This document shows positions 1-8,840 of a stretch of DNA of 64,000 nucleotides, in pieces (positions within the stretch are counted from its first letter, which is position 1; each line of letters begins with the position of its first letter). Under the pieces are notes generated by a model that was not told where the DNA came from, made no database searches, and worked only from the letters and a program-made list of their open reading frames with translations. The stretch is from JBDSSS01 sp963764195 (GTDB lineage: Bacteria; Actinomycetota; Actinomycetes; Actinomycetales; Dermatophilaceae), in NCBI GenBank assembly GCA_963764195.1, contig CAVXRG010000003.1, positions 372,001-436,000 on the forward strand, written 5' to 3'. The position numbers were made by a program, and so were the translations under genes.

Positions 1-1
1 G

Positions 2-265
2 ATCAACCTGCGCTACCTCGCCCCGCCCACGGCGCTCGCCGCGTGCGCCCTCGGCCTCGTCGGCGGCCTCGTCTGGCGACCGCTCTGGCTCGTCCCCGCG
101 GCCTACCTCGCCGGTGTCGGGGTCGGAGGGGTGGCGATCGCCCGCGACGAGGCCCCCACGGTCGCGGCGCGGCTGCCCGTCGTCCTCGCCACGATGCACT
201 TCAGCTGGGGCTGGGGATTCCTCACGAGCCGACCCAACCACCTCATGGCGACAGACGGAGCATGA
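2..265 (+). CDS. Glycosyltransferase family 2, C-terminal end (partial)
   Basis: The frame is already open at the window edge (first full codon at base 2) and ends in TGA at 263-265. The 87 visible residues hold two hydrophobic segments and the run HFSWGWGFL near the end. A membrane-anchored tail with an H-x-SWG-x-GF motif is typical of ExoA-like family 2 glycosyltransferases, which add a sugar to a lipid-linked acceptor at the inner face of the membrane. The stop overlaps the next start codon by 4 bp (ATGA), so it is translationally coupled to the exporter permease. The catalytic domain lies outside the window, so the assignment rests on the tail and the neighbours. Confidence 0.6.
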   Translation: MNLRYLAPPTALAACALGLVGGLVWRPLWLVPAAYLAGVGVGGVAIARDEAPTVAARLPVVLATMHFSWGWGFLTSRPNHLMATDGA

Positions 266-1062
266 TGATCATCGACCGCTACCGACGGGTCTGGAAACGA
301 CGAGCCGTCCTGCGCACCCTCGTCGAGCGAGACCTGCGGGTGCGCTACGCCCGGAGCTGGCTCGGCTATGTCTGGACGATCATCGACCCGCTCGCCATGG
401 CGCTGATCTACTTCGTCGTGTTCGTCGTCATCTTCCAGCGGCCCGACGCCGGGCACAAGCCCTACTTCCTCTTCCTGATCCTCGGTCTGCTGCCGTGGCA
501 GTGGTTCAACGCCTCGGTCAACGAGAGTGCCCGAGCCCTGCTCGCCGAGGCCAAGCTGGTCCGGTCGACCAACCTGCCGCGCGAGCTGTGGGTGGTGCGC
601 CTCGTCATTGCCAAGGGGATCGAGTTCCTCCTCTCGCTGCCGATCATCGCGGTCTTCGTCATCGTCTACGTCATCAGCGGTGACACCGTGCTCAACTGGC
701 GGCTCGTCCTGTTTCCGGTGGCCCTCGTGATGCAGTTCGTGCTGCAGATCGGGGTGGGGCTGCTGCTCGCCCCGGCCACGGTGCTCGCCGACGACACGAT
801 CCGGGTCGTGCGGATCGTGCTCCGACTGCTCTTCTACGGGACCCCGATCATCTACACGCTCGACATCGCCCCGGTCTGGCTGCAGAAGCTGCTGTGGTTC
901 AACCCGCTCAGCGGCATCCTCGAGCTCTACCGGGCCGGGTTCTTCCCCGGGCCCCTGCAACTGGCCCCGCTCGTCATCGGGGCGCTGATGTCCGTCGGGC
1001 TGCTCGTGGCCGGGATCCTCGTCTTCGCGCGCCTCGAGCGTGCCGTCCTGAAGGAGATCTGA
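262..1062 (+). CDS. wzm: ABC-2 type polysaccharide export permease (Wzm/TarG-like)
   Basis: A 266-residue membrane protein starting MMIIDRYRRVWKRRAVL, with a basic N-terminal stretch (RDLRVRYARSWLG) followed by about six membrane segments, the layout of ABC-2 permeases that export teichoic-acid-like or O-antigen-like polymers. ATG 262 is chosen because it overlaps the upstream stop. It is followed one base later by the ATPase gene, making a two-subunit transporter. The setting next to nonulosonic-acid genes suggests that it exports a cell-wall glycopolymer made on an undecaprenyl carrier; the substrate is inferred, not shown. Confidence 0.87.
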   Translation: MMIIDRYRRVWKRRAVLRTLVERDLRVRYARSWLGYVWTIIDPLAMALIYFVVFVVIFQRPDAGHKPYFLFLILGLLPWQWFNASVNESARALLAEAKLVRSTNLPRELWVVRLVIAKGIEFLLSLPIIAVFVIVYVISGDTVLNWRLVLFPVALVMQFVLQIGVGLLLAPATVLADDTIRVVRIVLRLLFYGTPIIYTLDIAPVWLQKLLWFNPLSGILELYRAGFFPGPLQLAPLVIGALMSVGLLVAGILVFARLERAVLKEI

Positions 1063-1063
1063 C

Positions 1064-1822
1064 GTGGCTCAGCAGCAGGCCCCGGCGGCCCCGGTCATCG
1101 AGGTCGAGGGGATGGGGATCGAGTTCTACCGCTCCCGGCGGCGTCGGCTCTCCCTGCGCGAGATGGTCCTCAAGCGCGAGAACACCTCTCCGAAGGAGAC
1201 GTTCTGGGCGTTGCGCGACATCAACTTCTCCGTGGGGCCGGGTGAGGCGGTCGGCCTCGTCGGCTCCAACGGTGGCGGCAAGAGCACCCTGCTCAAGGTG
1301 ATCGCCGGGGTGCTGCTGCCCGACGCGGGCACGGTCCGGGTGGCCGGGGGCGTCGCCCCGCTCATCGAGCTCACCGGCGGGTTCCTCGGCGAGCTCACTG
1401 CCCGGGAGAACCTCCACCTGATGGCCGGCCTGCACGGGCTCACCCGTCCGGAGATCGAGGAGCGGTTCGAGGACATCGTCGACTTCGCCGGCCCCCAGGT
1501 CCGAGCCGGTCTCGACATGCCGTTCCGACACTTCTCCTCCGGGATGCAGGTCCGGCTCGGCTTCTCCCTCGTCACCGCGCTCGACGAGCCGACCATCCTC
1601 GTCGACGAGGTGCTGGCCGTGGGCGACAAGGACTTCCGGGAGAAGTGCTACGGCCGGATGGAGGACCTGCTCTCGGCGGGTCGCACCCTCTTCCTCGTGT
1701 CCCATTCCGAGCCCGACCTGCGCCGCTTCTGCACCCGAGGCCTCTACCTCAAGGCAGGCGAGCTCATTGCCGACGGATCGATGGACGACGTGCTCACCCT
1801 CTACAACCGGGCGACCCCGTGA
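1064..1822 (+). CDS. wzt: ABC transporter ATP-binding protein for polysaccharide export (Wzt/TarH-like)
   Basis: A 252-residue ATPase with GTG start. Walker A is GSNGGGKST at about residues 68-76, with a Gly where most homologues have Ala; the signature is FSSGMQVRLGFS, Walker B is ILVDEVLAVGD and the H-loop is SHSE. The VLAVGD run after Walker B is typical of the polysaccharide/teichoic-acid exporter class. There is no C-terminal carbohydrate-binding domain like that of E. coli O9a Wzt, so export is probably of the TarGH kind without terminal-sugar recognition. It partners the permease immediately upstream. Confidence 0.87.
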   Translation: MAQQQAPAAPVIEVEGMGIEFYRSRRRRLSLREMVLKRENTSPKETFWALRDINFSVGPGEAVGLVGSNGGGKSTLLKVIAGVLLPDAGTVRVAGGVAPLIELTGGFLGELTARENLHLMAGLHGLTRPEIEERFEDIVDFAGPQVRAGLDMPFRHFSSGMQVRLGFSLVTALDEPTILVDEVLAVGDKDFREKCYGRMEDLLSAGRTLFLVSHSEPDLRRFCTRGLYLKAGELIADGSMDDVLTLYNRATP

Positions 1823-2629
1823 TCAGCGCGCGGTCCACCCGCCGTCGACCACGACGTTGGAGCCCGTGACGAACGCGGAGTGCGGGGACGCGAGGAACAG
1901 GACCGCCGTCCGGATGTCGTCGGGCGTGCCTACGCGGCCCAGCATCGTCCGCCGGGCCAGCTCGGAGACAAAGCCAGGATCCATCGCGTCGGGGTGCTGT
2001 GGGAAGGGGCCCGGAGTCAGGGTGTTGACGCGCACCCCGACCAACCCGAGCTCGGCTGCCGCGTATCGGGACAACTGCAGCAATCCGGCCTTGGCGGCTC
2101 CGTAGAAGGGCGGGTTGCGGCCTGCCTCGGTGGGGTACATCCCGAGATCCGGCGCAACCAGGCCGTACATGCTTGCCACGTTGATGACGCTGGGGCTGCC
2201 TCCCGCCGCCAGACTCGCGGCGAGTCCCGGCCGTGCTGCCTCCATGGCGCGCCAGGTGGCCCGGACGGCGAGATCCCACGCCTCGGTGAAGTCCTCGTCC
2301 GTTGAGGTCCTGAGCGAACCGCCGCGCCCGACGTGGGCGTTGTTGACCAGGACGTCAATCCGCCCGTGCTCTGCACCGACGGCGGCAATGAGCTCGGGCC
2401 ACTCGGTGGTGGCGACGTCGCAGACCCGCGGCTCCACGGTGCCTCCGCGTTCCGTCCCCGCACGAGCTGCCTGCTCGAGCGTCGCGCGGTTTCGGCCGAC
2501 GGCAACCACGTGCGCGCCGGCATCGGCAAGGGCGTTGACCATGGCGCTACCCAGCCATCCTGAGGCGCCGGACACAATAGCTGTGCAGCCGTCCAGGCTG
2601 AAGAGATCCGATGCTGTCCGCGACGTCAT
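1823..2629 (-). CDS. SDR-family NAD(P)-dependent oxidoreductase
   Basis: A 268-residue classical short-chain dehydrogenase. The nucleotide-binding motif is GASGWLGSAM near the N terminus, NNA is present at mid-protein, and the catalytic Ser (NVAS) and Y-x-x-x-K (YGAAK) follow. ATG 2629 overlaps the stop of the upstream fusion gene (ATGA); an in-frame ATG at 2644 would give a longer overlap. It is the last gene of the leftward operon PseG, cytidylyltransferase-AKR, SDR, so it probably oxidises or reduces a sugar or nonulosonic-acid intermediate. The substrate cannot be read from the sequence. It abuts the stop of the convergent ATPase gene. Confidence 0.8.
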   Translation of the reverse strand: MTSRTASDLFSLDGCTAIVSGASGWLGSAMVNALADAGAHVVAVGRNRATLEQAARAGTERGGTVEPRVCDVATTEWPELIAAVGAEHGRIDVLVNNAHVGRGGSLRTSTDEDFTEAWDLAVRATWRAMEAARPGLAASLAAGGSPSVINVASMYGLVAPDLGMYPTEAGRNPPFYGAAKAGLLQLSRYAAAELGLVGVRVNTLTPGPFPQHPDAMDPGFVSELARRTMLGRVGTPDDIRTAVLFLASPHSAFVTGSNVVVDGGWTAR

Positions 2630-4272
2630 GGGCCCATTTTCCACAGGCTCGGATCGACCAGCCCCAGCGGGGCGCCCTCCAGGGCCTCGTGCACGACGGC
2701 GATCTCCTCGTGAGTGAGGGGAGGCCGTCGCATCAGCTCCGCGTGGTCGGCGACCTGCGCAGCGGTTTCTGCGCCGAGCACCACCGATGTGACGAACTCG
2801 TGGCCGCGCACGTACGCGATACAGAGGTCAGCCTGACTGGTGCGGTGGAGGCGCTGCGTCAGCTCGCCGAGAGTGGCGCGCAGAGCGGCCGTGTCGAGCC
2901 CGGGTACCCCCGGCCATCGCGCGGCGTCGCCCCCGATGAGAAGCCCCTGGAGGAACACGCTACGCGCCGAGATGATGACATCCGGTCGGGATGCGATGGC
3001 GTCGATGACCTCTCGCCCGAGCCACCGACGATCGAGGATGTTGAACGGCAGCTGGACGTAGCCGATGCGCTCGTCGTCCAGGGCGGCGACCAGCTCGCCC
3101 GGGGTCGACAGGGAGGTGCCGACGACGTCGGCCGCCCCGGAGTCGCGCTGCGCGACGAGCTCGTCTGCCACGGCTCCTTGGCCGCGACCCCAGTCGGCCC
3201 ATCGATGCAGCAGCAGTGCAGCGACGGAGTCGGTGCGCAGACTCCGCAATGACTCGTTGACCGACGACCGGACACATTCACGCGCCAAGGCGGCGTCACC
3301 GTCCCGCGGGACGGCGTCGAGGGGCCTGATCTTGGTGATGACCTGGAGCCGCTCGGCGAGGCCATGGGCCAGCGCCCTTCCCAGGTTCTCCTCGCTCGCG
3401 CCGTATGCGCGTGCCGTGTCGAGATGGGTCACTCCTCCGGTTGCAGCGAGGGTGAGGAGCCGTCGTGCCATCTCGGGGTCAGGCATCCCGTCGACGTTGG
3501 CAGCGCCGTACGTCATGCCGAGCTGAACCGTGCCGAGCACCCATGGCCCTTGATCGAGCGCGTTGGGTCGCGCCACCGGCAACCGGTCAGTCGCACCTCC
3601 GGAGACACGCCAGGCCTCGAGGAGGTCCCGCCACGAGGCGGCTACGGGATCGGCCCCGACCCGCTCGAGAGCCCGGGAGGCGATCACGAAGTCATCGAGG
3701 GTGTCGACAGTGCACCGAATTCCCTGCCAATCCTCCGGCAGGTCGGTCGGACTGAACTCCTCGTCCCTCGTGGCCCTGCGCATCCACGGGGTCACGTGCT
3801 CGCGATCGAAGGCCGTGGTGGCATCACGATGAGCGGCGCGGAGCAAGCTCATCGTGAAGGCCTCGGCCCCGAGGCCGTACGGCAGTCCGGCCGCCACGCG
3901 GATGTATTCGAGCTGCCTGGCGCGCAGTGATGCCACCATCTCGTCGACGAAGGCGCCGTCCGGCACACAGTTGTCGGCGGTCAGACGCACGACGACGTCG
4001 TCATCGTCGAGGTCCGCGGTGGCGGCGTGGAAACGAGCGAGGGGGTCGTTGAGGGACCCTCGAAAGCACCGGATGTGGTGCCGGCTCAGAGTGGTGGCGA
4101 TGACATCGTCGTCGGGCTCCGCGCTCGTGGCCACGACCACCTCATTGCCCGTCTGGCCGGCGCGCTGGGCGACGAGCACCACAGTCGGTCTGTCGCCGAG
4201 CGTCAACATGGCCTTGCCGGGTAGGCGGGAGGAGCTGAGTCGCGACTGGATCACGACGCGGGTGCGGGGCAC
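2626..4272 (-). CDS. Fusion: SpsF/PseF-like cytidylyltransferase + aldo/keto reductase
   Basis: A 548-residue two-domain protein. Residues 1 to about 240 are an SpsF-like nucleotidyltransferase: QSRLSSSRLPGK at the N terminus and VRLTADNCVPDG mid-domain match the family pattern. Residues from about 260 onward are an aldo/keto reductase beginning VLGTVQLGMTYG, with a full catalytic set visible: Asp (HLDTARAYG), Tyr in the same motif, Lys (ITKIRPL) and His (LLLHRW). GTG 4272 is preferred because GGAGG lies at 4281-4285. In a Pse locus the first domain most likely makes CMP-Pse (the PseF step); the reductase role is unknown. It starts 34 bp after pseG and overlaps the following SDR by 4 bp. Confidence 0.8.
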   Translation of the reverse strand: MPRTRVVIQSRLSSSRLPGKAMLTLGDRPTVVLVAQRAGQTGNEVVVATSAEPDDDVIATTLSRHHIRCFRGSLNDPLARFHAATADLDDDDVVVRLTADNCVPDGAFVDEMVASLRARQLEYIRVAAGLPYGLGAEAFTMSLLRAAHRDATTAFDREHVTPWMRRATRDEEFSPTDLPEDWQGIRCTVDTLDDFVIASRALERVGADPVAASWRDLLEAWRVSGGATDRLPVARPNALDQGPWVLGTVQLGMTYGAANVDGMPDPEMARRLLTLAATGGVTHLDTARAYGASEENLGRALAHGLAERLQVITKIRPLDAVPRDGDAALARECVRSSVNESLRSLRTDSVAALLLHRWADWGRGQGAVADELVAQRDSGAADVVGTSLSTPGELVAALDDERIGYVQLPFNILDRRWLGREVIDAIASRPDVIISARSVFLQGLLIGGDAARWPGVPGLDTAALRATLGELTQRLHRTSQADLCIAYVRGHEFVTSVVLGAETAAQVADHAELMRRPPLTHEEIAVVHEALEGAPLGLVDPSLWKMGP

Positions 4273-4306
4273 GATGCGGACCTCCATCGGATCGGGTGGG
4301 GCAAGG

Positions 4307-5344
4307 TTAGCGACGCGCGTCGATGGCGCTGATGAGCGCATCGACGACACGGGAGCGGCCGCGACCGTCGACGATGGTCGTCCCGGCCTGCGACAGCGCG
4401 GCCCTCCGGTCCGGGTCATCGAGGAGCCGGGCCAGCATCGCGACCGCCGCCTCGCGGGCGCGTGGGTCGTCGCGAAGGTCGGCGAGGTGACCGAGAGGCT
4501 CCGCGACGCCCTCCGATGCGACCACGTCGTAGCCGACGGTCTGGTTGTCGACGACGCACACGAGGGCTGCGGGCAGCCCCATGTAGAGGAACTCCCAGAC
4601 CGAGCTCCCCGCGGCGGTCACCGCCAGGTCGCACGTGGCGGCGAGCGCTGCGAGCTGCGGCCGCGGCGACACGACCTCGATCGTCTGGCCCGGGCCGGTC
4701 GGCAGCTCGTCGAGGGCCTGCGCCAGCTCCGGGCTCGCAGCGACCGCGACGACGTGGACCGGGCGGCCCGTCGAGATCAGCAGCGCCACCACAACCGGCG
4801 CGGCGGCATACGGGTCGGTGCCTCCGAAGACGGCGAGCACCCTCGGGGTCGACTCGGGGCCGGCAGCGGCATCCCGTCGGTGGCGGAGCACCTCGTCGCG
4901 AAAGAGCGCGTACCTCAGACCGAGCAGCTGCACCGCGCCGTTGCGGCCGGAGTCTGGACGGGCGCCGAGGTTGTGGTCGAGATAGAGGTCCGCCTCCTGC
5001 GCGCCGCCGTACGTGGCGTCGAGCAGGGCGAGCACGGTCAGTCCGCGAGCGAGCAGAGCCGTCCCGCAGCGGGGGTCGAGGTGGTACCCGTCGAGGACGA
5101 CGGCGTCGAGGTGAAGCGTCTGCGCGAGCCGGGCCAGGTCATCGGGGTCCGCGGGAGCGGCGATCACGGGCAGCCCCCGCAGGGCTACCTGCTCCGTCAA
5201 CCAGGCCACATCGGTGATCTCCCCGATCAGCGTCACCTCGGCGCCGCGAGCGGTCAGCTCGTCGCCGAGGGCGAGGCAGCGCACCACGTGGCCGGTACCG
5301 GTCTCGGGGGTGGCGTCGCAGCGCAGCGCTATGTGCAGGGGCAT
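4307..5344 (-). CDS. pseG: UDP-2,4-diacetamido-2,4,6-trideoxy-beta-L-altropyranose hydrolase (PseG)
   Basis: A 345-residue GT-B-fold hydrolase. The N terminus reads RCDATPETGTGHVVRCLALG; RxD followed by GxGH and RCL is diagnostic for PseG, and His19 corresponds to the catalytic His of the family. GSSVWEFLYMGLPA is the nucleotide-binding region near the C-terminal third. The enzyme cuts UDP from the 2,4-diacetamido sugar before condensation with phosphoenolpyruvate in pseudaminic acid synthesis. ATG 5344 starts exactly at the conserved N terminus and has no clear ribosome site, so the mRNA may be leaderless (CAGACT six bases upstream). It is divergent from pseB and leads the operon to the cytidylyltransferase fusion. 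Confidence 0.88.
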   Translation of the reverse strand: MPLHIALRCDATPETGTGHVVRCLALGDELTARGAEVTLIGEITDVAWLTEQVALRGLPVIAAPADPDDLARLAQTLHLDAVVLDGYHLDPRCGTALLARGLTVLALLDATYGGAQEADLYLDHNLGARPDSGRNGAVQLLGLRYALFRDEVLRHRRDAAAGPESTPRVLAVFGGTDPYAAAPVVVALLISTGRPVHVVAVAASPELAQALDELPTGPGQTIEVVSPRPQLAALAATCDLAVTAAGSSVWEFLYMGLPAALVCVVDNQTVGYDVVASEGVAEPLGHLADLRDDPRAREAAVAMLARLLDDPDRRAALSQAGTTIVDGRGRSRVVDALISAIDARR

Positions 5345-5516
5345 GCGGCCAGTCTGCCGCAAGCACCGGCGAGGGCGGACCGTGGGCCACACGGCGACCG
5401 GGGGTGTCAACAGGGAGGTGTTAATCTCGCGGGTGGCGCTGGACCAGCGTCCCGCTGCCGGTACCCTCCGACATTGCCGCGCGGCGTCACATTGGTGGAT
5501 GACCAGGAGGTCACAG

Positions 5517-6500
5517 GTGAGCATTCTCGAAGGGTCCTCGATCCTTGTCACAGGAGGGACCGGGTCCTTCGGCAAGGCGTTCATCACGGAGGTGCTCAAG
5601 AACCACAACCCCAAGCGGGTCATCATCTTCAGCCGTGACGAGCTGAAGCAGTACGAGGCGCGTCAGACGTTCAACGACGACCCGCGCCTGCGCTGGTTCA
5701 TCGGTGACATCCGCGACCAGCACCGACTCGACCGCGCCATGCACAAGGTGGACTACGTCGTTCACGCCGCCGCGCTCAAGCAGGTCGACACCGCCGAGTA
5801 CAACCCCTGGGAGTTCGTCAAGACCAACGTCATCGGCTCGCAGAACGTCATCGAGGCGAGCATCGACGCCGGTGTCAAGAAGGTCGTCGCGCTCTCGACC
5901 GACAAGGCGTCGTCCCCGATCAACCTCTACGGCGCGACGAAGCTGACGGCTGACAAGCTCTTCATCACGGGCAACCACTACGCGGCTGCCTACCCGACGC
6001 GTTTCTGCGTCGTGCGGTACGGCAACGTCATGGGCTCGCGCGGGTCGGTCATCCCGTTCTTCCGCAAGCTCGCAGAGGCCGGCGCGTCGCTGCCCATCAC
6101 GGACCTGCGGATGACCCGCTTCTTCATCACCCTGCCCCAGGCAGTCACGTTCGTCACCGACTCGTTCGACATGATGCAGGGAGGGGAGCTCTACGTGCCG
6201 CGCATCCCGTCGATGAAGATCGTCGACCTCGCGCAGTCCGTTGCCCCCGGGGCCAAGATGCACGAGATCGGCCTGCGGCCGGGCGAGAAGCTCCACGAGG
6301 AGATGATCTCCGCAGAGGAGGGCCGCCGCGCCCTCGTGATCGGAGACCGCTACGTGCTGCAGCCCGATCTGGCGTCGTGGGGTTATCGCTCCCCGGCTGG
6401 CGGCGTCCCGGTTCCCGAGGGCTTCCACTACACGTCGGACAACAACGACACGTGGTTCTCCGGCGAGGAGATGATCAAGATTCTCGAGAACGAGGTCTGA
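5517..6500 (+). CDS. pseB: UDP-N-acetylglucosamine 4,6-dehydratase, inverting (PseB)
   Basis: A 327-residue SDR-type sugar-nucleotide dehydratase. The NAD(P) motif TGGTGSFG is at residues 12-19; STDKASSP at 127-134 gives Asp129 and Lys130, and YGATK supplies Tyr138, matching the Asp-Lys-Tyr catalytic set known for H. pylori FlaA1/PseB. It converts UDP-GlcNAc to the 4-keto-arabino sugar, the first Pse step. GTG 5517 is chosen for the AGGAGG at 5505-5510, six bases upstream. pseC follows after a 1-bp gap. The 172-bp divergent space to pseG holds an AT-rich patch near 5420-5427 but no convincing full promoter. Confidence 0.92.
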   Translation: MSILEGSSILVTGGTGSFGKAFITEVLKNHNPKRVIIFSRDELKQYEARQTFNDDPRLRWFIGDIRDQHRLDRAMHKVDYVVHAAALKQVDTAEYNPWEFVKTNVIGSQNVIEASIDAGVKKVVALSTDKASSPINLYGATKLTADKLFITGNHYAAAYPTRFCVVRYGNVMGSRGSVIPFFRKLAEAGASLPITDLRMTRFFITLPQAVTFVTDSFDMMQGGELYVPRIPSMKIVDLAQSVAPGAKMHEIGLRPGEKLHEEMISAEEGRRALVIGDRYVLQPDLASWGYRSPAGGVPVPEGFHYTSDNNDTWFSGEEMIKILENEV

Positions 6501-6501
6501 G

Positions 6502-7629
6502 GTGATCCCCTACGGCCGCCAGTCGGTGAACGAGGACGACATCGAGGCGGTGGCGCAGGTCCTTCGTGGTGACTGGCTCACCACCGGACCCACCGTCACC
6601 GCGTTCGAGGAGGCGCTCGCACGCCGGACCGGGGCGGCCCGCTGCGTCAGTGCGACGAGCGGCACCGCCGCCCTGCACATCGCGTATGCCGCTGCCGGCG
6701 TCCGTTCCGGCGACGAGGTCGTCACCACCCCGATGACGTTCGTCGCGACGGCGTCGTGCGCGGTCGCGCTGGGCGCCACGGTGCGCTTCGTCGACGTCGA
6801 GGACGACACCGCCAACATCGACCCGGCCGCCCTCGACGCGGCCGTCACGGATGACACCAAGGTCATCGCCGGGGTCGACTACGCCGGTCACCCGATCGAG
6901 ATCGACGCCATCAACGAGACCGCGCGCCGGGTCGGCGCCCTCGTCGTGGAAGATGCTGCCCACTCGATCGGATCGACCTACAAGGGCCGCCCGGTCGGGT
7001 CACTGGCCGATCTGACGACGTTCTCGTTCTTCCCGACGAAGAACATGACCACCGCCGAGGGTGGAGCCGTCGCCACCCTCGACACCGAGCTCGCCAAGCG
7101 AGCCCATCGCTTCCACTTCATCGGTCTGGTGCGTGAGCGAGAGGACATGCGCTACCCCGACGAGGGTCCGTGGCACCAGGAGGTTCACGAGTACGGGCTG
7201 AACTACCGTCTGCCCGACGTCCTCGCGGCTCTCGGCCTGAGCCAGCTGGCGCGGCTCGAGGCGTTCAAGGCGCGCCGCGCGGCGATCTTCGCCCGCTACC
7301 AGGACGGGCTCTCCGGGGTGGAGGGGATCCGGCTGCCCACCCAGCGTGACCACGTCGACCCCATCTGGCACCTCTACCCCTTGCGGGTTCTCGACGGCCG
7401 CCGTCGTGAGGTCTTCGACACGATGCGCGGCGCCGGCATCGGCGTCCAGGTCAACTACGTGCCGGTCTACTGGCACCCGCTCTTCGAGGACATGGGCTTC
7501 AAGCGGGGGATGTGCCCGAACGCTGAGCAGTTCTACGCCGAGGAGCTCTCGCTGCCGATGCACGTCGAGCTCACCGACAGCCAGGTCGACGAGGTCATCG
7601 ACGCTGTGCGCAACGCCGTCAGGGGCTGA
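6502..7629 (+). CDS. pseC: UDP-4-amino-4,6-dideoxy-N-acetyl-beta-L-altrosamine transaminase (PseC)
   Basis: A 375-residue DegT/DnrJ-type PLP aminotransferase. The N terminus IPYGRQSVNEDDI and the run SFFPTKNMTTAEGG, with Lys180 as the Schiff-base lysine, are typical of PseC. It aminates the 4-keto product of PseB using glutamate. GTG 6502 lies one base after the pseB stop, so the two are coupled; the preceding pseB end contains GAGAACGAGG as a weak ribosome site. The unknown gene at 7634 follows after 4 bp and is probably in the same transcript. Confidence 0.92.
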   Translation: MIPYGRQSVNEDDIEAVAQVLRGDWLTTGPTVTAFEEALARRTGAARCVSATSGTAALHIAYAAAGVRSGDEVVTTPMTFVATASCAVALGATVRFVDVEDDTANIDPAALDAAVTDDTKVIAGVDYAGHPIEIDAINETARRVGALVVEDAAHSIGSTYKGRPVGSLADLTTFSFFPTKNMTTAEGGAVATLDTELAKRAHRFHFIGLVREREDMRYPDEGPWHQEVHEYGLNYRLPDVLAALGLSQLARLEAFKARRAAIFARYQDGLSGVEGIRLPTQRDHVDPIWHLYPLRVLDGRRREVFDTMRGAGIGVQVNYVPVYWHPLFEDMGFKRGMCPNAEQFYAEELSLPMHVELTDSQVDEVIDAVRNAVRG

Positions 7630-7633
7630 GTCC

Positions 7634-8758
7634 ATGCATCACGCCAACCACTTCTACGGGCATGCCCACATCATGGCGCGTTACGTCGGGCTCGAGGAGC
7701 CGCCGCGCATCTGGGGCTACCTCCAGCACGGCTGGAACATGCACGACGGGTTTGCGGTGGGCACCGTCTTCACGCCCCAGTACCCGAAGTACGTGTGGTC
7801 GGAGGCCTGCGCCCGTCGCGGCTGGGCCGCGGGGCTGCGCAACTACATGGTCGTCGCCGCTCCGTGGCTCTACCTGCTCGAGCTCGAGCGGCAACAGGAG
7901 TGGCTCGCCACCGCGGAGCCGCGCACGGGCACGATCGTCTACCCCTTCCATGGGTGGGAGGGGCAACAGGTGCTCGGCAACCACCAGGCGTTCATCGAGG
8001 AGGTCAAGGCGGCCGAGGGCGACGTGCCCATCACGTTCTGTCTCTACTGGAACGAGTACGACAACCCCAAGGTGCGCCGTGAGTACGAGGAGGCAGGCGT
8101 CCGTGTCGTCACCCACGGACAGCGTGGCTACCTCTGGCAGGACACCGACGTGCCGTTCCTCTACCGGCAGTTGGGCGAGATCCGCCGTCATGCCCGCGTC
8201 GTGAGCAACCGGATGACCAGCGCCATTCTCTACGGCGCGTCCGCCGGCGCCGAGGTGGGGATCTACGGGGACCCCATGGCGCTCGAGTCGGATCACGCGG
8301 TGCTCGGTGGAGTCGGCAAGCCCCGGCGCGTCTTTCCCGAGATGCACCAGTTCGCGGTCCCGCGCGAACACGCGGCTGCCATCGCCAGACGCGAGCTCGG
8401 TGCTGACGAGATGCTCCTGCCCGATGAGGTGATCGATGCCTTCGGCTGGGCCGCCGACGTCGAAAGGCCATTGCCGCCTCCACCGGCGCCGTCCCTGGCG
8501 AAGGAGCTCTCCGTGTTCGAGCGCCGTCGGCGGCGCAAGCACCGTGTCGACAGCCACCGGCCGCCGGGCGACGCGGAGCAGCCCACCCTGCTGGACTCGG
8601 TGGAGGCCGCAGGCGAAACGGCGGACCGGGTCCTCGACGAGGTCGCGTCCCCCGTGGACGAGAGGGGTGAGGAGACGCAGGCCGACGCCCCCGAACGTGT
8701 CGAGGAGGTCGCTACGGGTAGTCGGCCGGGCACCGAGGGACACGGCACGGCGCAGTAG
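7634..8758 (+). CDS. Unrecognised surface-carbohydrate protein, possible glycosyltransferase
   Basis: I do not recognise the family with certainty. The 374-residue protein begins MHHANHFYGHAHIMARYVG and has PPRIWGYLQHGW at about residues 23-34, YPFHGWEG at 103-110 and LYGASAGAEVGIYGDP at mid-protein. Short His/Gly-rich loops of this kind occur in GT-B-like capsule and surface-carbohydrate enzymes, so a transferase acting on Pse or its acceptor is plausible but inferred. The last 80 or so residues are acidic, charged and low in complexity after an RRRRRKH patch, probably a disordered tail. It is third in the pseB-pseC operon, which ties it to Pse metabolism. Confidence 0.6.
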   Translation: MHHANHFYGHAHIMARYVGLEEPPRIWGYLQHGWNMHDGFAVGTVFTPQYPKYVWSEACARRGWAAGLRNYMVVAAPWLYLLELERQQEWLATAEPRTGTIVYPFHGWEGQQVLGNHQAFIEEVKAAEGDVPITFCLYWNEYDNPKVRREYEEAGVRVVTHGQRGYLWQDTDVPFLYRQLGEIRRHARVVSNRMTSAILYGASAGAEVGIYGDPMALESDHAVLGGVGKPRRVFPEMHQFAVPREHAAAIARRELGADEMLLPDEVIDAFGWAADVERPLPPPPAPSLAKELSVFERRRRRKHRVDSHRPPGDAEQPTLLDSVEAAGETADRVLDEVASPVDERGEETQADAPERVEEVATGSRPGTEGHGTAQ

Positions 8759-8763
8759 GTGGT

Positions 8764-8795
8764 CGGTTGAGGCCGGCTGGCGTGCCGGCTAACCG
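8764..8795. terminator. Hairpin between convergent genes
   Basis: CGGTT-GAG-GCCGGC, a six-base loop TGGCGT, then GCCGGC-TAACCG form a stem with a small bulge. It lies in the 82-bp gap between the convergent stops at 8758 and 8841, so it could end transcription both ways. There is no T run, as is common for actinobacterial terminators. Confidence 0.45.
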
Positions 8796-8840
8796 CCCCG
8801 AGCCCGGCTCGATGCCGCCGGACCGCTGGGCGGCGCGTCG

